From positions 1 through 64,000 of the forward strand of contig JAZQNN010000008.1 in assembly GCA_045627365.1 (NCBI GenBank): a stretch of DNA of 64,000 bases, written 5' to 3'. Of the stretch, positions 27,038-35,686 are shown piece by piece. A program made the translations under genes and the position numbers. The notes under the pieces were generated by a model that had not been told where the DNA came from, ran no database searches, and saw nothing but the letters and a program-made list of their open reading frames with translations. Every line of letters starts with the position of its first letter. Position 1 is the first letter of the stretch. Source of the DNA: RGIG5612 sp045627365 (GTDB lineage Bacteria; Bacillota; Clostridia; Lachnospirales; Lachnospiraceae).

Positions 27038-27235
27038 ATGCCAAAGATTAAAACAAAAAGAGCTGCGGCTAAGCGTTTCAAGAAAACAGCTTCAGGTCAG
27101 CTGAAGAGAAACAAAGCTTACAAGAGCCATATCTTAACTAAGAAGACAACCAAGAGGAAGCGTAATCTGCGTAAGGCTACCATGACTGACGCCACCAACG
27201 TAAAGAACATGAAGAAGATCTTACCGTATCTGTAA
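27038..27235 (+). CDS. rpmI: 50S ribosomal protein L35
   Basis: 65-residue basic protein with the L35 signature (MPKIKTKRAAAKRFKKTASG, then NKAYKSHILTKKTTKRKR). It follows infC by 23 nt with AGGAGG as ribosome binding site, in the conserved infC-rpmI-rplT order. Confidence 0.98.
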   Translation: MPKIKTKRAAAKRFKKTASGQLKRNKAYKSHILTKKTTKRKRNLRKATMTDATNVKNMKKILPYL

Positions 27236-27269
27236 GATTAGACTACGGCAAGACAAGGAGGATATATAA

Positions 27270-27626
27270 ATGGCAAGAATTAAAGGTGGCTTAAACGCCA
27301 AGAAAAAGCATAATAGAACATTAAAGCTGGCTAAAGGTTACAGAGGAGCCAGATCAAAACAGTATAGAATCGCTAAGCAGTCTGTTATGAGAGCTCTTAC
27401 CAGCGCATATGCAGGCAGAAAGCAGAGAAAGAGACAGTTCAGACAGCTTTGGATCGCTCGTATCAATGCAGCAGCAAGACTTAACGGCATGTCATACAGC
27501 ACTCTTATGCACGGACTTAAGGTTGCCGGCGTAGAGATGAACAGAAAGATGCTTGCAGAGCTTGCAGTTAGCGATGCAGCAGCATTCACAGCTCTTTGCG
27601 ACACAGCTAAGGCAGCTTTGAACTAA
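27270..27626 (+). CDS. rplT: 50S ribosomal protein L20
   Basis: 118-residue basic protein needed for early 50S assembly. Typical segments are KGYRGARSKQYRIAKQSVMRAL, RKQRKRQFRQLWIARINAA and a C-terminal globular domain. L20 is the likely repressor that acts on the leader upstream of infC. AAGGAGGAT is the ribosome binding site. Confidence 0.98.
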   Translation: MARIKGGLNAKKKHNRTLKLAKGYRGARSKQYRIAKQSVMRALTSAYAGRKQRKRQFRQLWIARINAAARLNGMSYSTLMHGLKVAGVEMNRKMLAELAVSDAAAFTALCDTAKAALN

Positions 27627-27652
27627 TAGATTATTTACTGAAATCCATGCAG

Positions 27653-27685
27653 CGGCTTCGGTTTATTCCGAAGCCGTTTCTTTTT
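27653..27685 (+). terminator. Terminator after rplT
   Basis: Perfect 9-bp stem CGGCTTCGG / CCGAAGCCG with a six-base loop, followed by TTTCTTTTT. Confidence 0.95.
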
Positions 27686-27696
27686 ACAAATGGGGG

Positions 27697-27724
27697 TTTA
27701 AAATTAAATAATTTATCGTATAAT
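27697..27724 (+). promoter_or_regulatory. Possible promoter of glnS
   Basis: Consensus TATAAT at 27719-27724 and a weak TTTAAA at 27697-27702 (16-bp spacer), in AT-rich DNA between the rplT terminator and glnS. Confidence 0.5.
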
Positions 27725-27759
27725 ACATATTTAAGAATTTACTCCCGACGGAGGCAGTT

Positions 27760-29448
27760 ATGACAGAAACTATTTCAAGAAATTTTATCGAGATGGAAAT
27801 CGACAAGGATCTGGAAAATGGCCGTTTTGATCATGTTATGACCCGTTTCCCGCCTGAGCCTAACGGATATCTGCATATCGGACATGCCAAGGCAATCCTT
27901 ACCAACTATGGCATGGCTCAGCAGTATAACGGTCTTTTCAACCTCAGATTTGACGATACCAATCCTGTCAAGGAAGATACCGAGTTTGTTCAGTCGATCA
28001 TGGCTGACGTTAAGTGGCTCGGCGCTGACTTTGAAGATCGTTTGTATTTCGCGTCCAACTATTTCGATAAGATGTATGAGGCAGCAATTATTCTTATCAA
28101 CAAAGGCCTGGCATATTGTGATGATTTGTCAGCAGATGAGATCAAAGAATACAGAGGCTCCTGGAATGAGCCGGGCAAAAACAGCCCATATCGTGACAGA
28201 AGTATAGAGGAGAACCTTAAGCTTTTTGAAGAAATGAAGTCAGGCGTTATTCCTGATGGCGGACGTGTGCTTCGTGCCAAGATAGATATGGCATCACCTA
28301 ATATGAACATGCGTGACCCGGTCATTTATCGTGTTGCACATGCTACTCATCACAATACCGGCGATAAATGGTGCATTTATCCGATGTATGACTTCGCTCA
28401 TCCTCTCGAGGATGCTTTCGAAGGAATCACACATTCACTTTGCACCATGGAATTTGAGGATCATCGTCCAATCTACGAATGGGTAGTTAACAATGTAGGC
28501 CTGTTCAGCCAGCCGCCGAGGCAGATCGAATTCGCCAAGATGTATCTGACCGGTGTAATTACAGGCAAGAGATATATCAAGCAGCTGGTTCAGAAGAATA
28601 TCGTAGACGGCTGGGATGATCCGCGTCTTGTTACGATCGCAGCACTTAGAAGACGTGGCTTCACACCTGAGTCGATCAGGATGTTTGTTGAACTTTCAGG
28701 CCTTTCCAAGGCTCAGAGCTCTTCTGATTACGCAATGCTTGAGTACTGCGCAAGGGAAGATCTTAAGGCTAAAGCACCGCGTGTCATGGCTGTTCTTGAT
28801 CCGATCAAGGTCATCGTCGACAACTATCCTGAGGGAGAAGTTGAATGGTTCGATGTTCCGAATAACCCTGAAAATGAAGAACTCGGTTCCAGAAAGGTAC
28901 CTTTCAGCCGTGAACTATATATCGACAGAGAAGATTTCATGGAAGAGCCTCCGAAGAAATATTTCAGACTTTTCCCGGGCAATGAAGTTCGCCTTATGAA
29001 TGCTTACTTTATCAAATATGTAAGCCATTCCAAGGATGAAAACGGCCTTGTAAACGAGATCCATGTAACGTATGATCCTGAGACAAGAAGCGGTTCGGGC
29101 TTTGAAGGCCGTAAAGTTAAAGGAACGATCCACTGGGTAAGCGCTTCTCATGCTATCAAATGTGAAGCACGCCTGTACGATATGCTTGTTATGCCGGAGG
29201 GCGCGGACGATTCCGAGTGCGAGAAAGTAATGATCGGAACAGAGGAGATCTCCGTTAATCCGAAGTCTCTTGTCGTTATGGACAGCTGTTTCGTTGAGCC
29301 GTCACTTGCAGATGCCAAGATCCAGGACAAATTCCAGTTCGTCCGCAACGGATACTTCAGCGTTGATCCTAAGGACACAGTCGCGGGAACTAATCTCGTA
29401 TTCAACAGAGTAGTATCCTTAAAGAGTTCATTTAAGTTGCCGTCATAA
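27760..29448 (+). CDS. glnS: Glutaminyl-tRNA synthetase
   Basis: Class I synthetase of 562 residues charging tRNA-Gln directly. Motifs are PPEPNGYLHIGHAKAI near residues 32-47 (HIGH), NLRFDDTNP, the GlnRS-specific LCTMEFEDHRPIYEWVV, and VMSKR replaced by LTGVITGKRYIKQLV. A two-part beta-barrel anticodon domain follows. Many Bacillota lack GlnRS and make Gln-tRNA with GatCAB, so its presence is a useful taxonomic trait. Confidence 0.97.
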   Translation: MTETISRNFIEMEIDKDLENGRFDHVMTRFPPEPNGYLHIGHAKAILTNYGMAQQYNGLFNLRFDDTNPVKEDTEFVQSIMADVKWLGADFEDRLYFASNYFDKMYEAAIILINKGLAYCDDLSADEIKEYRGSWNEPGKNSPYRDRSIEENLKLFEEMKSGVIPDGGRVLRAKIDMASPNMNMRDPVIYRVAHATHHNTGDKWCIYPMYDFAHPLEDAFEGITHSLCTMEFEDHRPIYEWVVNNVGLFSQPPRQIEFAKMYLTGVITGKRYIKQLVQKNIVDGWDDPRLVTIAALRRRGFTPESIRMFVELSGLSKAQSSSDYAMLEYCAREDLKAKAPRVMAVLDPIKVIVDNYPEGEVEWFDVPNNPENEELGSRKVPFSRELYIDREDFMEEPPKKYFRLFPGNEVRLMNAYFIKYVSHSKDENGLVNEIHVTYDPETRSGSGFEGRKVKGTIHWVSASHAIKCEARLYDMLVMPEGADDSECEKVMIGTEEISVNPKSLVVMDSCFVEPSLADAKIQDKFQFVRNGYFSVDPKDTVAGTNLVFNRVVSLKSSFKLPS

Positions 29449-29457
29449 ACACAAGAA

Positions 29458-29484
29458 AACTGCCGTTAACCGCGGCAGTTTTTG
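29458..29484 (+). terminator. Terminator after glnS
   Basis: Stem AACTGCCG / CGGCAGTT with loop TTAACCG-like bases, followed by TTTTTG. Confidence 0.9.
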
Positions 29485-29512
29485 TGCAAAAAAGGGGTTT
29501 TAACTGTATCAG

Positions 29513-29541
29513 TTGAATTAGTGTTTTTTATTTGATAGACT
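29513..29541 (+). promoter_or_regulatory. Promoter of guaB
   Basis: TTGAAT (29513-29518) and TAGACT (29536-29541) with a 17-bp spacer, 28 bp before guaB. No guanine-sensing riboswitch fits in this short leader. Confidence 0.6.
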
Positions 29542-29569
29542 ATTAAAAATATTTTTTGAGGTGTGATCA

Positions 29570-31030
29570 ATGGGAAGAATTATCGGTGAAGCTATAACAT
29601 TTGATGATGTGCTTTTAGTTCCTCAGTATTCCGAGCATGTTGGAAGCCAGGTAGACATCAGCACAAAACTTACCAAAGAAATTACTCTTAATGTTCCGCT
29701 CATCAGCGCAGGCATGGACACCGTTACTGAGCATCGTATGGCAATTGCCATGGCTCGTCAGGGTGGTATCGGAATCATTCATAAGAACATGACTCCGGAA
29801 CAGCAGGCAACTGAAGTAGATATGGTAAAACGTTCAGAAAACGGTGTTATCACAGATCCATTCTATCTTTCTCCGGATAATACAATCGGTGATGCCAATG
29901 CTTTGATGGCAAAATACCGCATTTCAGGTGTTCCTATCACAGTAGGAACAAAGCTTGTAGGTATCATCACAAACCGTGACCTTAAGTTTGAGACTGATAT
30001 GTCCAAGAAGATCAAGGAACGCATGACCAGTCAGGAAGACGGACTTGTTACGGCTCTTGAAGGCGTTACACTTGATGAGGCTAAAGACATTCTTGCACAG
30101 GCAAGAAAAGAGAAGCTCCTTGTAGTTGACCTTGAAGGCAATCTAAAAGGACTCATTACGATTAAAGACATCGAGAAGCAGATCAAATATCCGAATTCTG
30201 CCAAGGATTCTCAGGGCAGACTCCTGTGTGGTGCCGCGATCGGAATTACAGCCAATGTTCTTGAACGTACCCAGGCTCTTGTGGACGCCAATGTTGACGT
30301 TGTTGTTCTTGACTCGGCACATGGCCATTCACTTAATGTCCTTAATACCCTTAAGACGATCAAGAGCGAATTCCCGAATCTTCCGGTTATCGCAGGAAAT
30401 GTTGCTACAGCCGAAGGTGCTGAAGCCCTCATTAAAGCAGGCGCAGATTGCGTTAAGGTCGGTATCGGACCCGGTTCTATCTGCACAACACGTGTCGTAG
30501 CCGGCATCGGTGTTCCGCAGATCAGCGCAGTCATGAATTGTTATGAAGCAGCTAAGAAATATGATATTCCTATCATCGCTGATGGCGGTATCAAGTATTC
30601 AGGAGATATAACCAAGGCAATCGCAGCCGGTGCAAATATGGTTATGATCGGAAGTCTTTTCGCAGGCTGTGATGAGGCTCCCGGCGATTTTGAACTTTAT
30701 CAGGGCAGAAAGTACAAAGTATACCGCGGCATGGGCTCTATCTCTGCTATGGAAGCCGGAAGCAAGGACCGTTACTTCCAGACAAATCTTCAGAAACTCG
30801 TTCCTGAAGGAGTTGAGGGCCGTGTTGCTTACAAGGGTTCTGTTGAAGATTCGATCTATCAGCTTATGGGCGGCTTGAGAAGCGGCATGGGTTATTGCGG
30901 AGTTACAACTATCGAAGAGCTCAAGGAGCGCGGTCAGTTCGTTAAGATGACAGCTGCAGCTCTCAGAGAGAGCCATCCTCATGACATTCAAATCACTAAG
31001 GAAGCTCCTAATTACTCATCTGATAAGTAA
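29570..31030 (+). CDS. guaB: Inosine-5'-monophosphate dehydrogenase
   Basis: 486-residue enzyme oxidising IMP to XMP, the committed step of GMP synthesis. A TIM barrel is split by a tandem CBS pair (about residues 95-205, seen as FYLSPDNTIGDANALMAKYRISGVPI). The catalytic loop GIGPGSICTTR holds the active Cys, and the flap region has YRGMGSISAM. The normal length and the complete CBS insert suggest regular nucleotide regulation. Confidence 0.98.
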   Translation: MGRIIGEAITFDDVLLVPQYSEHVGSQVDISTKLTKEITLNVPLISAGMDTVTEHRMAIAMARQGGIGIIHKNMTPEQQATEVDMVKRSENGVITDPFYLSPDNTIGDANALMAKYRISGVPITVGTKLVGIITNRDLKFETDMSKKIKERMTSQEDGLVTALEGVTLDEAKDILAQARKEKLLVVDLEGNLKGLITIKDIEKQIKYPNSAKDSQGRLLCGAAIGITANVLERTQALVDANVDVVVLDSAHGHSLNVLNTLKTIKSEFPNLPVIAGNVATAEGAEALIKAGADCVKVGIGPGSICTTRVVAGIGVPQISAVMNCYEAAKKYDIPIIADGGIKYSGDITKAIAAGANMVMIGSLFAGCDEAPGDFELYQGRKYKVYRGMGSISAMEAGSKDRYFQTNLQKLVPEGVEGRVAYKGSVEDSIYQLMGGLRSGMGYCGVTTIEELKERGQFVKMTAAALRESHPHDIQITKEAPNYSSDK

Positions 31031-31051
31031 TCATTCCATGAGTGAAAAAAC

Positions 31052-31084
31052 GAGCCGGACGTATAGCGCGCCCGGCTCATTTTA
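31052..31084 (+). terminator. Terminator after guaB
   Basis: Stem GAGCCGG (31052-31058) / CCGGCTC (31072-31078) followed by ATTTTAT. Confidence 0.8.
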
Positions 31085-31126
31085 TGATATACTACATTGG
31101 TTGATTAACGATATTCGGAGGAAGAA

Positions 31127-31567
31127 ATGCCAAACGTCAATATTAAAAAGCTGAAAGAGACTGCGATTTTACCTACATATGGCTCTGAACATGCTGCAGG
31201 CTGTGATCTTTATGCCTGCATCTGCAGCGATTTGGTACTTGCTCCGGGGCAAACCGTTCTTGTCCCTACCGGTCTTGCGATGGAAATTCCGGTTGGATAC
31301 GTCGGACTGATATTTGCCAGAAGCGGTCTTGCGACCAAGCAGGGACTTGCGCCGGCCAACAAAGTCGGAGTGATCGACAGTGATTACCGCGGCGAAATAA
31401 TGGTAGCTTTGCATAATCATTCACAGGAAGAAAGAACAATTGAAAATGGCGAGCGCGTTGCGCAGATGGTCATGGTTCCATATATCAAGGCTGAATGGAA
31501 CGAAGTAGATGATCTGGAAGATACCGCAAGAGGTGCAGGCGGATTTGGCTCAACAGGAACCAAATAA
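31127..31567 (+). CDS. dut: dUTP diphosphatase
   Basis: 146-residue trimeric dUTPase that removes dUTP and yields dUMP. All five family motifs are visible: AGCDLYA, ARSGLA, GVIDSDYRGEIMVALHN, GERVAQMV and the C-terminal RGAGGFGSTGTK phosphate arm. It lies 3 nt before the TraX-like gene. Confidence 0.97.
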   Translation: MPNVNIKKLKETAILPTYGSEHAAGCDLYACICSDLVLAPGQTVLVPTGLAMEIPVGYVGLIFARSGLATKQGLAPANKVGVIDSDYRGEIMVALHNHSQEERTIENGERVAQMVMVPYIKAEWNEVDDLEDTARGAGGFGSTGTK

Positions 31568-31570
31568 TCG

Positions 31571-32296
31571 ATGAAAGATTTCAAAGTACTAAACAATAAC
31601 GCATTAAAGCTTATAGCGCTTGTCGCAATGACATTTGACCACGTCGGAATGATGCTTTTCCCTGACGTTTTGTGGTTTCGCATTATCGGAAGGCTGGCCT
31701 TCCCGATTTTTGCTTATATGATTGCGGAAGGATGCTTTTACACCGGAAATCGTCTGAAGTATATTCTTCTTGTACTCGGAGTCGGTCTTTTCTGTCAGGC
31801 GGTATATATCATTGCTGATTTCAGCTTCTATCTGAATACTTTGCTGACATTCACTTTATCGATTCTTACGATATATACTATTGACAAAGCATTCAAAAAG
31901 AAGTCTTTATGGTGGGCCCTTTTGATCGCAATATTGCTGGCAGAAGTCTTTATCTGCAGAGTTTTGCCCGGACTTCTAGCTCCAAGCGGAATATTCTTTG
32001 ATATCGATTACAGCCTGGCGGGAATCCTGATGCCTGTACTTATTTACATTCCGAACTACTTTACCAATGTAAATGAAGAGGAGAAGAGGCTTTATAAATT
32101 AATCCTGACCGCTTTAGGATGTGTTGCGACAACTCTCGGCAATTCGTGGTCCGTGCAGTGGTATTCGCTTCTTGCGATTATCCCGCTTGCGTTATATAAT
32201 GGCCGCCGTGGTAAATTAAAGCTTAAATATTTATTCTACATTTATTATCCTGTACATTTCGGCGTCATAACACTTATTTCGATGCTGATCAAATAA
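31571..32296 (+). CDS. TraX-family membrane protein
   Basis: 241-residue protein with about six or seven transmembrane helices. The start NNNALKLIALVAMTFDHVGMMLFP and RIIGRLAFPIFAYMIAEG are typical of the TraX family (PF05857), named after the F-plasmid pilin acetylase; chromosomal copies in Firmicutes are of unknown role. It starts 3 nt after dut and its frame is intact. No conjugation gene is near, so a plasmid origin is not indicated. Confidence 0.85.
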   Translation: MKDFKVLNNNALKLIALVAMTFDHVGMMLFPDVLWFRIIGRLAFPIFAYMIAEGCFYTGNRLKYILLVLGVGLFCQAVYIIADFSFYLNTLLTFTLSILTIYTIDKAFKKKSLWWALLIAILLAEVFICRVLPGLLAPSGIFFDIDYSLAGILMPVLIYIPNYFTNVNEEEKRLYKLILTALGCVATTLGNSWSVQWYSLLAIIPLALYNGRRGKLKLKYLFYIYYPVHFGVITLISMLIK

Positions 32297-32326
32297 GAAA
32301 CTAATCCAAGATAGGAGGAAATATAT

Positions 32327-33019
32327 ATGGTTTACACAGCACAGGTTGAACACATGTGCCCGGTCGCATCCGGCGCGAATCATGGACCTGCGCCTATTCC
32401 GCAGGAAGGCGAATGGACAAAAGTCAAAGAAGTCAGTGATGTAAATGGATTTACTCACGGCGTTGGCTGGTGCGCTCCTCAGCAGGGTGCATGCAAATTA
32501 TCACTTAACGTTAAAAACGGTATCATCCAGGAAGCTCTTGTTGAGACTTTGGGATGTTCCGGAATGACTCATTCGGCAGCTATGGCAGCTGAGATCCTTC
32601 CGGGCAAAACGATTCTTGAAGCACTCAATACAGACCTTGTATGCGATGCTATCAATACTGCAATGCGCGAGCTTTTCCTGCAGATCGTTTACGGCCGCAG
32701 CCAGAGTGCATTCTCAGAAGACGGTCTTTCAATAGGTGCCGGACTTGAAGATCTCGGTAAGGGACTCCGCAGCCAGATCGGAACAATGTACGGTACTCTC
32801 GAGAAAGGACCTCGTTACCTTGAAATGACTGAAGGTTATGTAACCGGTATCGCACTTGACGAGAACGATGAGATCATCGGTTACCAGTTTGTTAACCTTG
32901 GAAAGATGACAGACTTTATCAAGAAGGGCGATGACGCTAACACCGCATGGGAAAAGGCTAAAGGCCAGTATGGCCGCGTAGCTGACGCAGTTAAGATCAT
33001 TGACCCTAGAGTTGATTAA
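32327..33019 (+). CDS. NifU-like iron-sulfur scaffold-related protein paired with GGGtGRT protein
   Basis: 230-residue protein. The core (GWCAPQQGACKLSLNVKNGIIQEALVETLGCSG split by typical NifU_N spacing) resembles the IscU/NifU N-terminal scaffold fold. Four cysteines stand out at residues 11, 49, 56 and 77; three (49, 56, 77) sit in the scaffold-like core and could hold a cluster or metal. The C-terminal half (about 150-230) has no counterpart I recognise. It has AGGAGG as ribosome binding site and lies 14 nt before the GGGtGRT gene, its usual partner in Clostridia. No IscS-type desulfurase is adjacent. Confidence 0.75.
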   Translation: MVYTAQVEHMCPVASGANHGPAPIPQEGEWTKVKEVSDVNGFTHGVGWCAPQQGACKLSLNVKNGIIQEALVETLGCSGMTHSAAMAAEILPGKTILEALNTDLVCDAINTAMRELFLQIVYGRSQSAFSEDGLSIGAGLEDLGKGLRSQIGTMYGTLEKGPRYLEMTEGYVTGIALDENDEIIGYQFVNLGKMTDFIKKGDDANTAWEKAKGQYGRVADAVKIIDPRVD

Positions 33020-33033
33020 TGGAGGTAAGGATA

Positions 33034-34035
33034 ATGGCATTATTTGAATCATATGAAAGAAGGATCAATCAGATAGAAGCCGTTCTTGCCAAATATGGTA
33101 TCGGCTCAATCGAAGAAGCCCGCAAGATCACAGAAGACAAAGGGCTTGACGTATACGGAATAGTTAAAGGCATCCAGCCGATCTGTTTTGAAAACGCCTG
33201 CTGGGCATACATCGTAGGCGCAGCTATCGCGATCAAAAAGGGCGAGACAAGGGCTGCTGATATTGCTGCATCGATCGGCGAAGGTCTTCAGTCATTCTGC
33301 ATTCCGGGCTCTGTTGCAGATCAGAGAAAGGTTGGCCTCGGACATGGCAATCTCGGTAAAATGCTTCTCGAGGAAGAGACAGAATGTTTCGCATTCCTTG
33401 CAGGACATGAGTCGTTTGCGGCCGCAGAAGGCGCTATAGGAATCGCCGAGAAGGCTAACCGCGTTCGCCAGAAACCTCTCCGTGTTATCCTTAACGGACT
33501 TGGCAAAGACGCAGCCAAAATTATTTCAAGGATCAACGGATTTACCTATGTTCAGACCGAGATGGATTACAAGACCGGCCAGGTAAAGGAAATCGGACGT
33601 ACAGCATATTCAACAGGACTTCGTGCCAAAGTTAACTGCTACGGTGCAAATGACGTTACAGAAGGCGTTGCAATAATGCATAAGGAAGGCGTTGACGTTT
33701 CTATTACCGGTAACTCAACCAATCCTACACGTTTCCAGCATCCGGTTGCGGGCACATACAAGAAAGAATGTATAGAGATCGGCAAGAAGTACTTCTCAGT
33801 TGCATCAGGCGGCGGCACAGGACGTACGCTTCATCCGGATAACATGGCTGCAGGCCCTGCTTCTTACGGCATGACAGATACAATGGGAAGAATGCACTCA
33901 GACGCTCAGTTTGCAGGCTCATCCTCAGTTCCGGCTCATGTTGAGATGATGGGACTTATCGGAATGGGCAACAATCCTATGGTTGGTGCTACAGTTGCTG
34001 TAGCTGTTGCAGTTGCCGAGGCTATGACAAAATAA
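33034..34035 (+). CDS. GGGtGRT protein (PF14057), function unknown
   Basis: 333-residue protein that carries the family-defining motif GGGTGRT near residues 258-264, in SVASGGGTGRTLHPDNMA. Other conserved-looking blocks are GLGHGNLGKMLLEEET, TGNSTNPTRFQHPVAGTYKK and the glycine/alanine-rich C-terminus. The start is ATG 33034 (MALFESY) after GGAGGTAAGGA; an ATG at 33019 would hide that ribosome binding site. No signal peptide or membrane helix is seen. Function is not known to me; the constant pairing with a NifU-like protein suggests a metal or cluster role. Confidence 0.9.
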   Translation: MALFESYERRINQIEAVLAKYGIGSIEEARKITEDKGLDVYGIVKGIQPICFENACWAYIVGAAIAIKKGETRAADIAASIGEGLQSFCIPGSVADQRKVGLGHGNLGKMLLEEETECFAFLAGHESFAAAEGAIGIAEKANRVRQKPLRVILNGLGKDAAKIISRINGFTYVQTEMDYKTGQVKEIGRTAYSTGLRAKVNCYGANDVTEGVAIMHKEGVDVSITGNSTNPTRFQHPVAGTYKKECIEIGKKYFSVASGGGTGRTLHPDNMAAGPASYGMTDTMGRMHSDAQFAGSSSVPAHVEMMGLIGMGNNPMVGATVAVAVAVAEAMTK

Positions 34036-34056
34036 AACCACTAAAAGGGGATCGAT

Positions 34057-35430
34057 ATGAATAATTACGATGTAATCATTATCGGTGCAGGACCGGGAGG
34101 AATATTCTCGGCGTATGAACTGATCAAAATCAATCCCGAATTGAAGATAGCCGTTTTCGAATCGGGCTCTTCGCTTGATGAGCGCAAGTGCCCGATCGAC
34201 GGTGATAAAATCAAGTCATGTATCGGCTGCAAGACCTGCGCCATTATGCATGGCTTTGGCGGAGCAGGCGCATTTTCCGACGGTAAGTACAACATTACTA
34301 ACGATTTCGGCGGCAGTCTTCATGAATTTATCGGCAAAGACAAAGCGATCGAGCTTATGAAGTATGTCGATGAGATCAATATGGCGTGCGGCGGAGCTGG
34401 CTCCAAGCTTTATTCAACAACAAATACGCCTATCAAGAAGCTTTGCATGCAGAACCAGCTTCATCTGATGGACGCTTCCGTAAGGCATCTCGGAACTGAC
34501 AAAAACTACGTCGTTATGGGCAATATCTACGACCGGTTGAAAGACAAAGTCACTTTCTTCTTCCATACACCGGTCGTTACAGTAAAAGCAGAAAAAGGCT
34601 CAGGCTATGAAATAGTCACTTCTGATGATTCATATCATGCAGACAAATGCATTATTTCCGTCGGCCGTTCAGGCAGCAAATGGATGGAAGGTCTGTGCAG
34701 TGATCTCAATATCAAGACCCTTTCAAATCGTGTGGATATAGGAGCCAGGGTAGAGCTTCCGGCTGAGATCTTCTCACATCTTACGGATGAGCTGTACGAA
34801 AGCAAGATCATTTACAGAACAGAGAAGTATGGCGATCTGGTAAGGACATTCTGCATGAACCCTTACGGTTCTGTCGTAAATGAGAACACAAACGGCATCG
34901 TTACGGTCAACGGTCACAGTTTTGAGGATCCTAAGCTTCACACTGCCAATACTAATTTCGCACTTCTTGTTTCTAAGCATTTTACTGAGCCTTTTAACGA
35001 TTCAACAGCCTACGCTGAAAATATTGCAAAGCTTTCCAACATGCTCGGAGGCGGCGTGATCGTGCAGAGATTCGGCGACCTCATTGACGGTCACAGAAGC
35101 ACTCAGAAGAGGATCGATGAATGCTTTACGCGGCCTACACTGAATGCGACACCAGGTGATCTTTCGCTTGTTATGCCAAAACGTATACTCGACGGAATAA
35201 TCGAGATGATTTATGCGCTCGATAAGATCGCTCCCGGAACAGCCGGCATGGATACACTTCTTTACGGCGTTGAAGTTAAGTTTTATAACGTTCAGGTCGA
35301 TCTTAACGATAACCTTGAATCGAAGGAATATCCGGGGTTGTATATCATCGGCGACGGCAGCGGCGTGACTCATTCACTTTCACATGCGTCGGCGAGCGGT
35401 GTATTTGTCGCAAGAGACATACTTGGCTAA
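34057..35430 (+). CDS. COG2509-type FAD-dependent oxidoreductase with Cys cluster motif
   Basis: 457-residue flavoprotein. The FAD loop IIIGAGPGGIFSAYEL begins at residue 8, and a second FAD contact appears at the end (GLYIIGDGSGVTHSLSHASASG). Cysteines at 45, 55, 58 and 61 (CPIDGDKIKSCIGCKTC) form a CxxCxxC pattern next to HGFGGAGAFSDGKYN, the COG2509 signature, and might hold an iron-sulfur cluster or redox disulfide. It starts 21 nt after the GGGtGRT gene, so it probably shares its operon. The substrate is unknown. Confidence 0.85.
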   Translation: MNNYDVIIIGAGPGGIFSAYELIKINPELKIAVFESGSSLDERKCPIDGDKIKSCIGCKTCAIMHGFGGAGAFSDGKYNITNDFGGSLHEFIGKDKAIELMKYVDEINMACGGAGSKLYSTTNTPIKKLCMQNQLHLMDASVRHLGTDKNYVVMGNIYDRLKDKVTFFFHTPVVTVKAEKGSGYEIVTSDDSYHADKCIISVGRSGSKWMEGLCSDLNIKTLSNRVDIGARVELPAEIFSHLTDELYESKIIYRTEKYGDLVRTFCMNPYGSVVNENTNGIVTVNGHSFEDPKLHTANTNFALLVSKHFTEPFNDSTAYAENIAKLSNMLGGGVIVQRFGDLIDGHRSTQKRIDECFTRPTLNATPGDLSLVMPKRILDGIIEMIYALDKIAPGTAGMDTLLYGVEVKFYNVQVDLNDNLESKEYPGLYIIGDGSGVTHSLSHASASGVFVARDILG

Positions 35431-35449
35431 ACTGATCATTAGTTTCTTT

Positions 35450-35476
35450 AAAGCCTCCCGTAAAACGGAGGCTTTT
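35450..35476 (+). terminator. Terminator after the COG2509 gene
   Basis: Stem AAAGCCTCC / GGAGGCTTT (35450-35475) with loop CGTAAAAC and TTTT end. It closes the NifU-like/GGGtGRT/flavoprotein operon. Confidence 0.9.
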
Positions 35477-35498
35477 CTATATCTTGTGACCGAACAAT

Positions 35499-35562
35499 CA
35501 ATATATTGTGGTCTGGAAACACTATATTGTGTAATCTGTTGAAAATAATCCACAATATATTG
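35499..35562. repeat. Three phased copies of an ATATTGTG palindromic motif upstream of xpt
   Basis: Two perfect 10-bp palindromes CAATATATTG lie at 35499-35508 and 35553-35562, and within a 13-bp inverted repeat (CAATATATTGTGG / CCACAATATATTG). A third, near-palindromic copy ACACTATATTGTGT lies at 35519-35532. Centres are about 22 and 32 bp apart, close to two and three helical turns. This looks like an operator array. The following 120 bp hold AT-rich DNA and an extended -10 candidate TGTGATAAT at 35603-35611. Confidence 0.6.
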
Positions 35563-35686
35563 AGAAAATTATGCCATTTGTATGTAGATTTTATTGTTAC
35601 CTTGTGATAATATTTTGAAGTGATTTTTGTTATATCGGCGCGTATTTTAGTTATTAAGACATTATTGTTCGTAACGGAGTAACGAT

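Noticed and set aside
31571..32296. TraX-like gene as evidence for a conjugative element
   Set aside because: Chromosomal TraX-family genes are common in Clostridia; there are no integrase, relaxase, att repeats or change in base composition nearby.
35476..35686. Guanine/xanthine (G-box) riboswitch before xpt
   Set aside because: The conserved three-way junction bases and the kissing loops are not found; the region is AT-rich with palindromes.
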